DNA from: an uncultured Bacteroidota bacterium
GTDB lineage: Bacteria; Bacteroidota; Bacteroidia; Bacteroidales; F082
NCBI GenBank assembly: GCA_903891085.1
Contig: CAITDJ010000008.1
Location: 62,001 to 126,000 of the forward strand
DNA: 64,000 bases
Reading direction: 5' to 3'
Positions 7,264 through 15,692 of the stretch are shown one piece after another. The notes below the pieces were generated by a model. The model was not told the DNA's origin. It searched no databases and saw only the letters and a program-made list of their open reading frames with translations. Numbering within the stretch: the first letter of the stretch is position 1; each line of letters starts with the position of its first letter. A program made the translations under genes and the position numbers.

Positions 7264-8060
7264 TCCTTATACCAATCAGGTTGACCAGTAAGGAACCCTG
7301 ATGCCAACTGATAAAACTGCTCCGGTGCTTCGGCATGCACCCAATGGGAAGCGTTTTCGATGGTGAAGATTTCAGCTCTTGGAAAATTTGCCCTTATTTT
7401 CGGATAATCCTCCGGCAAAATATAGTCGGACTGGCCTCCACGAACAAAAAGCGTTGGTTTGTTGAACAAGATGTTGGTCTCGATGGCGTCGAACATTTCA
7501 CCCAGGTTCTGTGAAATTCCATCTAAATTGATGCGCCAGGCAAGAGTGGTTTTGTCTTTCCAGTAGAGATTCTTCATCAGAAACTGTCTCACCCGGTCGG
7601 ATTCAACGCGTGGAGCTAGCATTTCTTCCACTTCTGCTCTTGAAGTAATTTTTTCAAAATCAACTGATTGCATGGAATGTATGATGTTCCGGTGATGCGG
7701 ACGATCGCCATACGCTTTCAGACTGATGTCGACAACCAGCAATTTTGAAACCAGCAACTGATTTTCGAGGGTGAAGCGCATGGCCACTTTTCCACCCATG
7801 CTGTGACCAATCAGATGAACATTTCGTAAATCAAGTTTTTCTATCAGTTCACACAGATCGTCAGTAAGAGCAAGATAATTGAAATTATCGCTGTGCGGCG
7901 AATGGCCGTGGTTGCGCTGATCAGGAATAATCACATCGAAACCTTCGTCGGCGATGCGGCGACCGAAAGTAACCCAGTTATCGGATATGCCAAATAGTCC
8001 ATGCAGAATAACAAGCGGTGTGTTACCTTCGGTTCCGTAGCGGCGAAAAAAGATGTCCAT
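7260..8060 (-). CDS. Alpha/beta-hydrolase, YbfF-like esterase
   Basis: A 266-residue cytoplasmic hydrolase. It has the oxyanion-hole HGLFG (about 20-24), the nucleophile elbow GHSMGG with the catalytic Ser near 87, PDQRNHGHSPHSD typical of the YbfF subgroup, and a late HW (ENASHWVHAEAPE) supplying the catalytic His. Substrate is unknown; YbfF homologues cleave acyl-CoA and short esters. Because the MenC/NSAR-type gene lies 125 bases upstream on the same strand, a MenH-like role (SHCHC synthase is also an alpha/beta hydrolase) is an alternative, though the motifs fit YbfF better. Confidence 0.85.
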   Translation of the reverse strand: MDIFFRRYGTEGNTPLVILHGLFGISDNWVTFGRRIADEGFDVIIPDQRNHGHSPHSDNFNYLALTDDLCELIEKLDLRNVHLIGHSMGGKVAMRFTLENQLLVSKLLVVDISLKAYGDRPHHRNIIHSMQSVDFEKITSRAEVEEMLAPRVESDRVRQFLMKNLYWKDKTTLAWRINLDGISQNLGEMFDAIETNILFNKPTLFVRGGQSDYILPEDYPKIRANFPRAEIFTIENASHWVHAEAPEQFYQLASGFLTGQPDWYKD

Positions 8061-8185
8061 AATTCATTCAGAAATCGGAGGCGAAATTACAAATTGTCGA
8101 CCAGTCATAAGTTAATAATATTTAATACATTAAATATCAACACTTTGGAAAATTTCTATTCAATAATATATATTTAATAGACGTT

Positions 8186-9304
8186 TTATACAGTCTCACC
8201 TTTGAAAACCGCCTTCTTCACTGTCACCTTTTCCAGGGATTTTTCGTTTATTTTCACACCGATTCCCGGTCCCTGCGGAACATCCATCGTACCGTCCTGA
8301 TTTACAACAAACTCAGGCTCAACAATATCTTCCTTGTAATACCGCTTACTAGCCGATATATCACCGGGCAAGGTAAAGTTAGGCAATGAAGCAAGCGCCA
8401 CATTTCCGGCACGGCCAATGCCCGATTCCAGCATGCCTCCGTGCCAAACAGGAACATTCATTGTTTGGCAATAATCGTGAATCAGTTTCGATTCGGTAAA
8501 TCCACCTACACGACCGGGTTTGATGTTGATGATTTTACAACTGTTTAATTCTATGGCTGCCCTGGTGTCGTCTAATGAATGGATGCTTTCGTCGAGACAG
8601 ATGGCAGTTTTCAGTTCACGCTGCAACTTCGAATGGTCATAAATATCCTCATAACCAAGTGGTTGCTCAATCAGTAACAGATTGTAGTCGTCCATCTTTT
8701 TGAACAAATCAATATCAGCAAGCGTGTAGGCCGAATTGGCATCAACCTGGAATAAAATATCAGGAAACTGCTTACGTACCGCTTTTACAAATGCCAGATC
8801 ATGGCCGGGAGAAATTTTAATTTTGATGCGTTGATACCCTTCCTGCAAATATCCTTCAATCTTATTAAGCAGCACGCTTTCTGATGATTGAATACCGATA
8901 CTCACACCCACATCAATCTTGTCGCGGGTTCCACCCAACATTTTTGAAAGCGAAATACCTTTTGTTTTTGCAAAAGCATCCCACAAAGCTGCTTCGATAC
9001 CTGCCTTGGCCATCATATGGCCACGAATATGTTCATAGAAGGCAATGGCTTCGGTTACATTTTTCAAATCTTTTCCAAGGATGGCCGGAATCAGAAAATC
9101 CTGCATGATATGCCAGGCGGTGGTAACTGTTTCGTATGAATAAAACGGTGTTCCTTCGGCCACGCTCTCGCCCCAGCCTGTAACACCTTCAGCGTCAATT
9201 CGTACCATGATGTGTTCCTCATCATACTCAGTCCCCATGGAAGTGGTAAACGGACTCACCAGGTCCATTTTTGTGTGTCGGATTTCAATTCTTTCGATGC
9301 GCAT
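8186..9304 (-). CDS. menC: o-Succinylbenzoate synthase / N-succinylamino-acid racemase (enolase superfamily)
   Basis: A 372-residue member of the muconate-lactonising subgroup, with an N-terminal capping domain (1-125) and a TIM barrel. The barrel carries the KxK motif K161-I-K163, metal ligands D188 (VDANSAY), E213 (IEQPL) and D238 (LDESI), the second catalytic Lys K262 (IKPGRVGG), and HGGMLESGIGRAGN. This is the NSAR/OSBS (MenC2) family, which makes o-succinylbenzoate for menaquinone and/or racemises N-succinylamino acids. No other men gene is visible. A hydrolase follows and an M14 peptidase precedes, so either role is open; a dipeptide epimerase is less likely given the GMLESGIGRAGN motif. 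Confidence 0.75.
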   Translation of the reverse strand: MRIERIEIRHTKMDLVSPFTTSMGTEYDEEHIMVRIDAEGVTGWGESVAEGTPFYSYETVTTAWHIMQDFLIPAILGKDLKNVTEAIAFYEHIRGHMMAKAGIEAALWDAFAKTKGISLSKMLGGTRDKIDVGVSIGIQSSESVLLNKIEGYLQEGYQRIKIKISPGHDLAFVKAVRKQFPDILFQVDANSAYTLADIDLFKKMDDYNLLLIEQPLGYEDIYDHSKLQRELKTAICLDESIHSLDDTRAAIELNSCKIINIKPGRVGGFTESKLIHDYCQTMNVPVWHGGMLESGIGRAGNVALASLPNFTLPGDISASKRYYKEDIVEPEFVVNQDGTMDVPQGPGIGVKINEKSLEKVTVKKAVFKGETV

Positions 9305-9353
9305 TGTTTTATTTTTATTTAAAATTTGTTGTGTTTAATCACTGTTCCCGTCT

Positions 9354-9367
9354 TGCAGCCAGGCAGG
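9354..9367. repeat. REP-like word shared with 33027-33040
   Basis: TGCAGCCAGGCAGG occurs here upstream of the MenC-type gene and again at 33027-33040, where it forms the right arm of a hairpin. Such GC-rich words in an AT-rich genome suggest a dispersed intergenic palindrome family; here only one arm is present. Confidence 0.5.
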
Positions 9368-9377
9368 CACTCTTCAC

Positions 9378-10868
9378 TCATCTCACCCTGATTACCGGGT
9401 ACATGGTTTCAGCTTTCATCAAAAAACCAAATTGTTTGTAGGTTGCCAATCCAAGCTCCGATTGCGGCTCAAGGGCGATTACAAGCATATTCCCTTTCAA
9501 CTGTGCCGTCGGGATAAAAAGATAATTGTCAGGATTCAACTGACTTTCTATCCGGCTTGTGATTATTGTTGGGAAAGCGGTGATATCGCCTTCAAAATCA
9601 ACTGAATCGATGGAAGAAATAAAAATATTTTCAAAAACAAATTGCTCCGGATTGTTCAATGGTATGGTTGTAAAACGCTGACGATGAACCCAATCGATCA
9701 ATTCAGTTTGCGTTGTTGGAATGAGATAACCCACGGGTTTTTTTAAGGTGAGTGTTGGTTTCACAACTGGTCGAAAATCATTTACTGTGATAACCGAATC
9801 ACTTTTTGAATAATAGGTATACACCGGAAGCCGGAGTTTATCTCCGTTTGCACTATGTTCCATCTGCAATGCGACTTCTTCAATATCATTTCCATCCATC
9901 AATTTCAATCTTTCTTTCTGTACTATCATCTTGATTTGCTTCTTGTTTTGATACACAAATTCCAGTAGGGCCAACATTCCGGCTGATTGCGATTGGGCGC
10001 GGTGGTTGAGGTTTTGAACAAAATCATCCTCTCCGTTCATTCCTTCCTGAATGAATGAGACGCTGTTTTGAATCCCGTAACTCTGACGCCCATCGTTGAT
10101 ATCGAAGGTGCTGAAACGGATATATGCATTGTCAGGTGGGCCGCCCGGGCTGTAGATTCCATTTGTGATTTGTTGCGAAGATAAAAATCTGGTGAAGAAA
10201 GGAAGGTATTTTTTCTTTTGGAATTTCCGGATTTTCTCTGAAACATCAGGATTTGTATTGAAACCAATCAAAATATCTGTGTTTTTGCGGTATCCCATCT
10301 GCATCCATTCCTCATCGAAAGGCGAATATTCGTGCACATCCATCGTCACTTCAAACAGGTATTTATCAAACAATTGGTGCATGGCCACCACTTCGGGTTC
10401 GGTCATAATCAGGTGGTTGCGATTCAAATCAGCATCGTTACCGTTTCTGCGGACATTCATTTCCGACCCGTCAGGGTTTACCTGGGGAACAATCACCAGA
10501 TCGATGCGTTCGAAAAGGTTGGCATAGGCTGGTTTGATCAGCTCCTTTGCGAGTAACAATGCACCTTCCTTGCCTGATTGTTCGTTGCCATGTTGCTGGG
10601 CATGAATGAACACTTTTATTTTGGATTCATCTGTCGAAATAGTTGAGGCAGAAAACTTCAATGCAAATAAGTTTTTACCATTTACCGACTTCCCGATTGT
10701 TTCAACCGACAGTAAATCAGATGATTCGTCGAGTTGATTGATAAATTCAACCAATTCATCATAGGTTGTTACCCTTAAAAAGTTGGTTTTTTCGGCCGGA
10801 GTTTGAAGGTTCTGGGCGTTAGCCGTAAAAAAAGCCAATAAACAAATGATCAGAAGTGTTTTTTGCAT
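9378..10868 (-). CDS. Secreted M14-family zinc carboxypeptidase-like protein
   Basis: A 496-residue exported protein. The start is ATG 10868, giving a clean signal peptide (MQKTLLIICLLAFFTANAQ); a longer frame to 10928 would hide it behind 20 polar residues. M14 features: HAQQHGNEQSGKEGALLL has the first zinc His and Glu (H-x-x-E in HGNE), PQVNPDGSEMNVRRN and DADLNRNH are the substrate-binding segments, and TMDVHEYSP gives the third zinc ligand His. The C-terminal 170 residues look like a separate beta-rich domain. It likely cleaves peptides or peptidoglycan stem peptides in the periplasm or outside the cell. No T9SS domain is visible, so secretion stops at Sec. Confidence 0.85.
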   Translation of the reverse strand: MQKTLLIICLLAFFTANAQNLQTPAEKTNFLRVTTYDELVEFINQLDESSDLLSVETIGKSVNGKNLFALKFSASTISTDESKIKVFIHAQQHGNEQSGKEGALLLAKELIKPAYANLFERIDLVIVPQVNPDGSEMNVRRNGNDADLNRNHLIMTEPEVVAMHQLFDKYLFEVTMDVHEYSPFDEEWMQMGYRKNTDILIGFNTNPDVSEKIRKFQKKKYLPFFTRFLSSQQITNGIYSPGGPPDNAYIRFSTFDINDGRQSYGIQNSVSFIQEGMNGEDDFVQNLNHRAQSQSAGMLALLEFVYQNKKQIKMIVQKERLKLMDGNDIEEVALQMEHSANGDKLRLPVYTYYSKSDSVITVNDFRPVVKPTLTLKKPVGYLIPTTQTELIDWVHRQRFTTIPLNNPEQFVFENIFISSIDSVDFEGDITAFPTIITSRIESQLNPDNYLFIPTAQLKGNMLVIALEPQSELGLATYKQFGFLMKAETMYPVIRVR

Positions 10869-10906
10869 GGATATAAATTCGGAGTGGTGCTTACCATTAT
10901 GTACTT

Positions 10907-10914
10907 CAAAGGTA
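10907..10914 (-). promoter_or_regulatory. -7 box of the M14 peptidase gene
   Basis: On the minus strand TACCTTTG fits TAnnTTTG exactly and lies 39 bases before the ATG at 10868. No convincing -33 element is seen at the right distance. It supports the shorter start, as the longer frame would begin upstream of the transcript. Confidence 0.45.
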
Positions 10915-10949
10915 AATAAATCAAACAAGCTGAATGTTGTTTTTTTTAG

Positions 10950-12287
10950 TTACAACAACTCATTTGCAAGGTTAGCCAGTTCTGATCGTTCTCCTTTCTC
11001 GAGCCGGACATGTGCATAAATGCCATGATGTTTTATTTTATCGATCAGATAAGAAAGTCCATTCGATTGAGAATCGAGATACGGAGTATCGATCTGAAAT
11101 ATATCGCCGGTTAAAATAATTTTTGTGTTTTCGCCTGCCCGTGTGATGATGGTTTTTACTTCATGCGGGGTCAGGTTCTGGGCTTCATCAACAATAAAAA
11201 TGACATTTGAGATGCTCCTTCCACGTATATACGCCAGCGGTGTTATCACAAGCTTCTCTTTTTCAACGGCTTCTGTTATGCGCTTGTATTCTTTGTCTTC
11301 TTCACCATATTGGTGTTGAATAAATTTCAGGTTATCCCATAAGGGTTCCATATAAGGATTCAACTTCGATTTGATGTCGCCAGGCAGAAAACCGATGTCT
11401 TTGTTGCTCAATGGGACTATCGGACGAGCCAGATACACTTGTTTGAAATTTCGGCGTTGCTCCCAAGCGGCGGCCATTGCAAGCAATGTCTTCCCTGTAC
11501 CCGCAACGCCCTGTAGTGTAACGAGTTTCACTTCCGGATTCATCAGCGCATGAAATGCAAAAACCTGTTCGGCATTGCGTGGCATGATGTGCGAAACCGG
11601 GTGTTTTTCGATTCGCTCGATGCGGTGAGTGATCGGATTAAAGTAAGCAAGCGTTGAGTTTTTCGAACTTTTTAGAATGAAATAATGATTCGGCAACGCG
11701 GTTTTCAACCCGATTTCTTCAAGACTGCAGAATCCATGCATATAAAGTTTATCGATCGTCTCGGGACTCACATCATCCAATGAAGATTTGCCGGTGTAAA
11801 GCAATTCGAGATCCTTGATTTTACCGGTTTCATAATCCTCGGCCAGCAAACTCATCGATTTGGCTTTCAACCGAAGGTTTACATCCTTGGTCACCAAAAT
11901 CACATGCTGATCGGGATTCTCTTCGGCGAGTTTGAGTGCGGCATTTAAAATACGGTGATCGGGCTTGTCACCACCAAAAATGGCTCGTGCATCCAATTTA
12001 CTGTTTTCGTCCATGATTACCTTGAACCTTCCTTTGGTTGGCCCATTGATGCGTCGCCAGCTTTTCATGGAATATTTGCCCGAAATCTTATCCATAAACC
12101 GTATGAACTCCCGGGCCTCAAAATTCTTGATGTCATTTCCTTTTTTAAAGTTATCGAGTTCTTCAAGAACGGTTATCGGAATCGCTACATCATTGTCATC
12201 GAAAGTGTTAATAGCATTGTGGTTGTAGATGATTACAGATGTGTCGAGCACAAAAATCTTCTTTGCTTTGGGTTTGGCAACAGGCAT
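10950..12287 (-). CDS. PhoH-like ATPase with N-terminal PIN domain
   Basis: A 445-residue two-domain protein. The N-terminal PIN nuclease domain (about 10-140) starts at [13 protein letters not shown] with the acidic metal-binding Asp and continues through [12 protein letters not shown] and [13 protein letters not shown]. The C-terminal PhoH ATPase has Walker [16 protein letters not shown] and Walker [18 protein letters not shown]. This PIN-PhoH architecture (PhoH2-like) is associated with RNA unwinding and cleavage. I choose the ATG start ([10 protein letters not shown]) over an upstream TTG in the same frame. It is divergent from the aminotransferase gene. Confidence 0.9.
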   Translation of the reverse strand: MPVAKPKAKKIFVLDTSVIIYNHNAINTFDDNDVAIPITVLEELDNFKKGNDIKNFEAREFIRFMDKISGKYSMKSWRRINGPTKGRFKVIMDENSKLDARAIFGGDKPDHRILNAALKLAEENPDQHVILVTKDVNLRLKAKSMSLLAEDYETGKIKDLELLYTGKSSLDDVSPETIDKLYMHGFCSLEEIGLKTALPNHYFILKSSKNSTLAYFNPITHRIERIEKHPVSHIMPRNAEQVFAFHALMNPEVKLVTLQGVAGTGKTLLAMAAAWEQRRNFKQVYLARPIVPLSNKDIGFLPGDIKSKLNPYMEPLWDNLKFIQHQYGEEDKEYKRITEAVEKEKLVITPLAYIRGRSISNVIFIVDEAQNLTPHEVKTIITRAGENTKIILTGDIFQIDTPYLDSQSNGLSYLIDKIKHHGIYAHVRLEKGERSELANLANELL

Positions 12288-12586
12288 ATTTCCTTGTTTT
12301 TTGGTGGATATCAATTATGTAAAGTTATGGCTACTGTTATCATGTTTCACCCTCGCCATGTGAACGAATTATTAACATTGATTTGTTTATTCCATTTGCT
12401 TTGCAACATTCTTAGTAGAAATGGATTAGGAGATTATTTTACTGAATTCTCAAGTTTTTATCAAACAACAAGCCTCTGACAACTAGCTCGTTCCCTCGAA
12501 ATGTTTACTTAATTTTTCATAATATAATCTGCATGATTTGTCAGACACTCCAATCAATCTTATATTTGTTACCTCAAATTTTTTGT
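12288..12586. other. Divergent intergenic region, PhoH / aminotransferase
   Basis: About 300 bases without a credible gene. The right part holds the aminotransferase promoter (12537-12568). On the minus strand TAACTTTA at 12320-12327 is a near-match -7 box for the PhoH gene. An antisense-type frame running from 11955 into this region has no ribosome-binding context and is not called. Nothing else is recognised. Confidence 0.6.
12537..12568 (+). promoter_or_regulatory. Promoter of the aminotransferase/omega-amidase pair
   Basis: TTTG at 12537-12540 and TATATTTG at 12561-12568, separated by 20 bases, form one of the best Bacteroidota promoters in the window. Transcription should start near 12575, twelve bases before ATG 12587. 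An upstream in-frame ATG at 12533 falls in the -33 element and so cannot be used from this promoter. Confidence 0.75.
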
Positions 12587-13744
12587 ATGCCCGAATATAC
12601 CGGTGAACTTCAATCCAAACTTCCCTCTGCAGGAACCTCCATTTTTGCCATCATGTCGAAGATGGCTGTTGAGCATGATGCCATTAATCTATCTCAAGGT
12701 TTTCCCGATTTTCCGATTTCAGACAAACTGATTGCCCGGGTGAATCACTATATGAAAAAGGGATTTAACCAATATGCTCCTATGCCGGGTGTACTGCCGC
12801 TACGAAAAGCGATTGCCGAGAAAACCAAGGCAACCTATTCGGTTGATTATGATCCTGAAACGGAAATTACAATCACAGCAGGTGCCACGCAGGCCATTTT
12901 CACAGCTATCAGTGCTTTTGTCCGTGATGGCGATGAAGTAATTATTTTTGAACCTGCCTACGACAGTTATGCACCAGCCGTGAAAGCCTTTGGCGGTCTT
13001 GTGAAATATTCCACCCTGAAACTGCCCGATTTTCAAATAAACTGGAGTGAAGTGAAACGCATGTTGTCGAACCGTACACGCATGATTATCATCAACAGTC
13101 CGCACAACCCAAGTGGAAGCCTGATTTCGAAAGAGGATCTCACCGAACTCGAAAAACTCACTCACGATAGTGATATTATCGTGTTGAGCGATGAGGTGTA
13201 TGAACATTTAATTTTTGACGGCCATATCCATCAAAGTGTTTGCCATTTCCCTGAGTTGCTGAGCCGCAGCCTAGTGATTGGTTCTTTCGGTAAAACTTTT
13301 CATGCAACCGGCTGGAAAACAGGTTATGTGTTGGCTCCGGCGAGATTGACGGCTGAGTTTCGTAAATTGCATCAATTTACTGTTTTTGCATCAAATACAC
13401 CGATTCAATACGCCATTGCTGATTTTCTGCAAGATCCTGAAAACTATAACTATATAAGTAAATTTTATCAAAATAAACGAGATTTCTTTGTTGAGAAAAT
13501 CAAAAACTCGAGATTTAAGATTGTTCCAAGTTATGGCACCTATTTTCAATTGCTTGAATATTCAGGGATAAGTAATGAACCGGACATGAGTTTTGCAAAA
13601 TCATTGGTGCTCGAACACAAGATTGCCAGCGTTCCACTTTCGCCTTTTTACAGCATGCCCAATGATGCGCGTCTTTTGCGGTTTTGTTTCGCAAAAAAAG
13701 AAGATACTCTCACCAAAGCAGCTGAAATTCTATGCAGGATTTAA
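12587..13744 (+). CDS. Methionine-type PLP aminotransferase (YbdL/MtnE-like)
   Basis: A 385-residue class I/II aminotransferase. N174 (SPHNPSG), D202 (LSDEVYEH) and the Schiff-base lysine K236 (SFGKTFHATGWK) are all present, with the substrate carboxylate Arg in LLRFCFAKKEDTL near the end. The N-terminal AINLSQGFPDFP and YAPMPGVLPLR are typical of the KAT/YbdL subgroup, which prefers methionine, phenylalanine or glutamine. It overlaps the omega-amidase gene by 13 bases. That pairing is known from the methionine salvage pathway, where glutamine transamination of 4-methylthio-2-oxobutyrate gives methionine and 2-oxoglutaramate. Specificity is inferred. Confidence 0.88.
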   Translation: MPEYTGELQSKLPSAGTSIFAIMSKMAVEHDAINLSQGFPDFPISDKLIARVNHYMKKGFNQYAPMPGVLPLRKAIAEKTKATYSVDYDPETEITITAGATQAIFTAISAFVRDGDEVIIFEPAYDSYAPAVKAFGGLVKYSTLKLPDFQINWSEVKRMLSNRTRMIIINSPHNPSGSLISKEDLTELEKLTHDSDIIVLSDEVYEHLIFDGHIHQSVCHFPELLSRSLVIGSFGKTFHATGWKTGYVLAPARLTAEFRKLHQFTVFASNTPIQYAIADFLQDPENYNYISKFYQNKRDFFVEKIKNSRFKIVPSYGTYFQLLEYSGISNEPDMSFAKSLVLEHKIASVPLSPFYSMPNDARLLRFCFAKKEDTLTKAAEILCRI

Positions 13745-14532
13745 AAATTGCTTACATACAGGCTGATCTGATTTGGGAAGACGCGCAGGCCAATCGTTCT
13801 GCTTTCAATAGTAAAATTTCTGAGCTTACCGAAAAGGTGGATCTGATTGTGCTTCCGGAAACCTTTACCACCGGTTTTCCGGTTGATCCGAACCAATTTG
13901 CTGAAACAGAGGAAGGTGAAACGATCGCCTGGATGAAGACAATTTCAAAAAAAACTGATTCAGTCATTTGTGGTAGTTTCCTGATGAAAAAAGAAGATAA
14001 ATTCTTCAACAGTCTGGTATGGATGCGCCCCGATGGTACATTTGAAACCTACGATAAACGACATGTTTTTCGCATGGGAGGCGAACACAAACTTATCGAA
14101 CCCGGAAAAAAAATACTACATACCGAACTGAAAGGCTGGAATATACGTCCATTGATTTGCTATGATTTGCGGTTTCCGGTCTGGAGCCGAAACAGTTACC
14201 AAAACGGTAAATTTGCATTCGATTTATTGATTTATGTGGCCAATTGGCCGGCCGTGCGATCCTATCCATGGAAACAATTGCTGATAGCGCGCGCTATTGA
14301 AAATCAATGCTTTGTATTGGGAGTTAATCGTATTGGCACCGACTTAAACGGGATCGGTTATTCGGGCGATTCCTGTTTGATCGATCCGAAGGGAAATATT
14401 GTTTCGATGGCAACACCCTCCGTTGAGGAAGTGATAATAACGACCCTTTCTATCAAAGAGATACTGCAGTTCCGTGAGAATTTTCAGGTAGGACTGGATT
14501 GGGATAACTTTGTATTAAGCAATATTTTATAA
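13732..14532 (+). CDS. Omega-amidase / nitrilase-superfamily hydrolase (YafV/Nit2-like)
   Basis: A 266-residue cytoplasmic C-N hydrolase. The catalytic triad is E43 (LPETFTTGF), K109 (YDKRHVFRMGGE) and C143 (ICYDLRFPVWSR). The KRHVFRMGGEH and CYDLRFPVWSRN motifs are those of omega-amidases, which hydrolyse 2-oxoglutaramate or 2-oxosuccinamate and so pull glutamine- or asparagine-dependent transamination forward. Overlap with the aminotransferase gene strongly supports that role. A plain aliphatic nitrilase is unlikely. Confidence 0.9.
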   Translation: MQDLKIAYIQADLIWEDAQANRSAFNSKISELTEKVDLIVLPETFTTGFPVDPNQFAETEEGETIAWMKTISKKTDSVICGSFLMKKEDKFFNSLVWMRPDGTFETYDKRHVFRMGGEHKLIEPGKKILHTELKGWNIRPLICYDLRFPVWSRNSYQNGKFAFDLLIYVANWPAVRSYPWKQLLIARAIENQCFVLGVNRIGTDLNGIGYSGDSCLIDPKGNIVSMATPSVEEVIITTLSIKEILQFRENFQVGLDWDNFVLSNIL

Positions 14533-14534
14533 TT

Positions 14535-15110
14535 ATGAAGAAAGCACTGGTGTTGGTTGAACTTCTGATCGCTTTGGCAGTCTTAGGATGTAGTAAAGAT
14601 TACTCTCCATATTCCTATTCAAATGAATCGACAATTTATTCAGAGACGAACAAGATAAATTTCAGGGAACTTCTTGTAATTTTGAAACCATACCTGATGG
14701 TCGACAATCAAAAAAAGTACATATTAACTGATTCCCTCTTCAACGTTCAAATTAGAGTGAACGAGAATGATTGGGGAAAATTTAATTCGGCCAAAACAGA
14801 TACAGCACTTTACCAAAGCACAGTAATTAACACTTTCAAAGTTACAGACGATATTGTTAAATACCCCGTTATTGCACCATTTCAGACAGCTAAAGATACC
14901 ATAACAACGGCCGGGGAATATTCCGATTTATTGAACAGTTACTTCACACTTGAACCAGGTTTCTATATATGCAGCATTGAATCTTTCGAATTTAAAGATG
15001 AAAATGGGATCATGAAGAAAGTTGAAACCACAATTATTGAACCGGTCGAAATAAAAGAAAACCTGAGAAGTGCATTTATTGGTGAGTTCGAAATCTTAAT
15101 AAACGAGTAG
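14535..15110 (+). CDS. Lipoprotein of unknown function
   Basis: A 191-residue protein starting two bases after the omega-amidase stop. The signal sequence MKKALVLVELLIALAVLGC ends in a lipobox-like VLGC with Cys19, followed by SKDYSPYSYS, a serine/asparagine-rich linker. The rest has no family I recognise; ITTAGEYSDLLNSYFTLEPGFYICSIESFEF suggests a beta-sandwich, ending in a hydrophobic strand. It may be co-transcribed with the next lipoprotein, two bases downstream. Confidence 0.6.
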   Translation: MKKALVLVELLIALAVLGCSKDYSPYSYSNESTIYSETNKINFRELLVILKPYLMVDNQKKYILTDSLFNVQIRVNENDWGKFNSAKTDTALYQSTVINTFKVTDDIVKYPVIAPFQTAKDTITTAGEYSDLLNSYFTLEPGFYICSIESFEFKDENGIMKKVETTIIEPVEIKENLRSAFIGEFEILINE

Positions 15111-15112
15111 AA

Positions 15113-15463
15113 ATGAGATTAAGTAGAATATATATTTTTGGACTATCCGCAATATTATTGACCTCATGTATGGAGAAAGCCAGTGTGAAAGTTACAAACA
15201 AGGTTCATAATGCCAAACTTGAAAGTGTAAGCTGGGGCGACGTTTCCATAGCCAGCTCACTCATGCCTGGCGAAACATCTGAAGAAACTACCATAAAAGA
15301 TTACAAGGAATCTTTTCCTTTTTCAAATCAATTAGAGTTTTATATGGTGGCTGATGGAAACAGCGTTTATCTAAAAACCAAGGTTTATTATAATCTCGAT
15401 ATTGATGATAATTTAGTAATTGAGATAAATGATACAACTGAAGTCATTAATCCGGCTAAATGA
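15113..15463 (+). CDS. Small lipoprotein of unknown function
   Basis: A 116-residue protein with signal peptide MRLSRIYIFGLSAILLTSC; lipobox LTSC with Cys19. The mature domain (VKVTNKVHNAKLESVSWGDVSIASSLMPGETSEETTI) reads like a small beta-sandwich in which a surface protein's ornamentation by polar residues alternates with hydrophobic ones. It ends with DDNLVIEINDTTEVIN. Two bases separate it from the preceding lipoprotein gene. I know no function. An AT-rich hairpin (AATAAAAT/ATTTTATT, 15485-15507) follows but lacks GC pairs, so it is at best a weak terminator. Confidence 0.6.
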   Translation: MRLSRIYIFGLSAILLTSCMEKASVKVTNKVHNAKLESVSWGDVSIASSLMPGETSEETTIKDYKESFPFSNQLEFYMVADGNSVYLKTKVYYNLDIDDNLVIEINDTTEVINPAK

Positions 15464-15657
15464 GGGTAATTTTTAAGTAGAGCGAATAAAATTTATTGTA
15501 TTTTATTGAAAATTAATAAATTAAACCCAATTTATCTATTTAGGATTCTTTTAGCCGTATGATATGTTTTTTTTGGTAAGTGGATATTTGAAGCATAACA
15601 GATCAAAATGAATCAGATTCTCACGATCAATTGCGTATCGCAAATGCTCAAATTGGG

Positions 15658-15665
15658 TAATTTTG
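15658..15665 (+). promoter_or_regulatory. -7 box of the glycosyltransferase operon
   Basis: TAATTTTG matches TAnnTTTG exactly, 27 bases before the ATG at 15693. A TTG at 15631-15633 is a loose -33 candidate with a 24-base spacer. Its presence argues against a short frame that spans this site. Confidence 0.5.
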
Positions 15666-15692
15666 AATTTACGAAATTTATAATAAACCAGG

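Noticed and set aside
11955-12479. 174-residue frame on the plus strand across PhoH and its upstream region
   Set aside because: It is antisense to the well-supported PIN domain, shows no family motifs and has an implausible composition; treated as a shadow.
14535-14600. Signal sequence resembling a type IV prepilin (LVELLIALAVLG)
   Set aside because: The stretch lies at the extreme N-terminus without a GF/E prepilin cleavage site, and it ends in a Cys lipobox; a lipoprotein signal peptide explains it better.
15485-15507. Terminator after the second lipoprotein gene
   Set aside because: The inverted repeat has no GC pairs and no T-run, so it is too weak to call.
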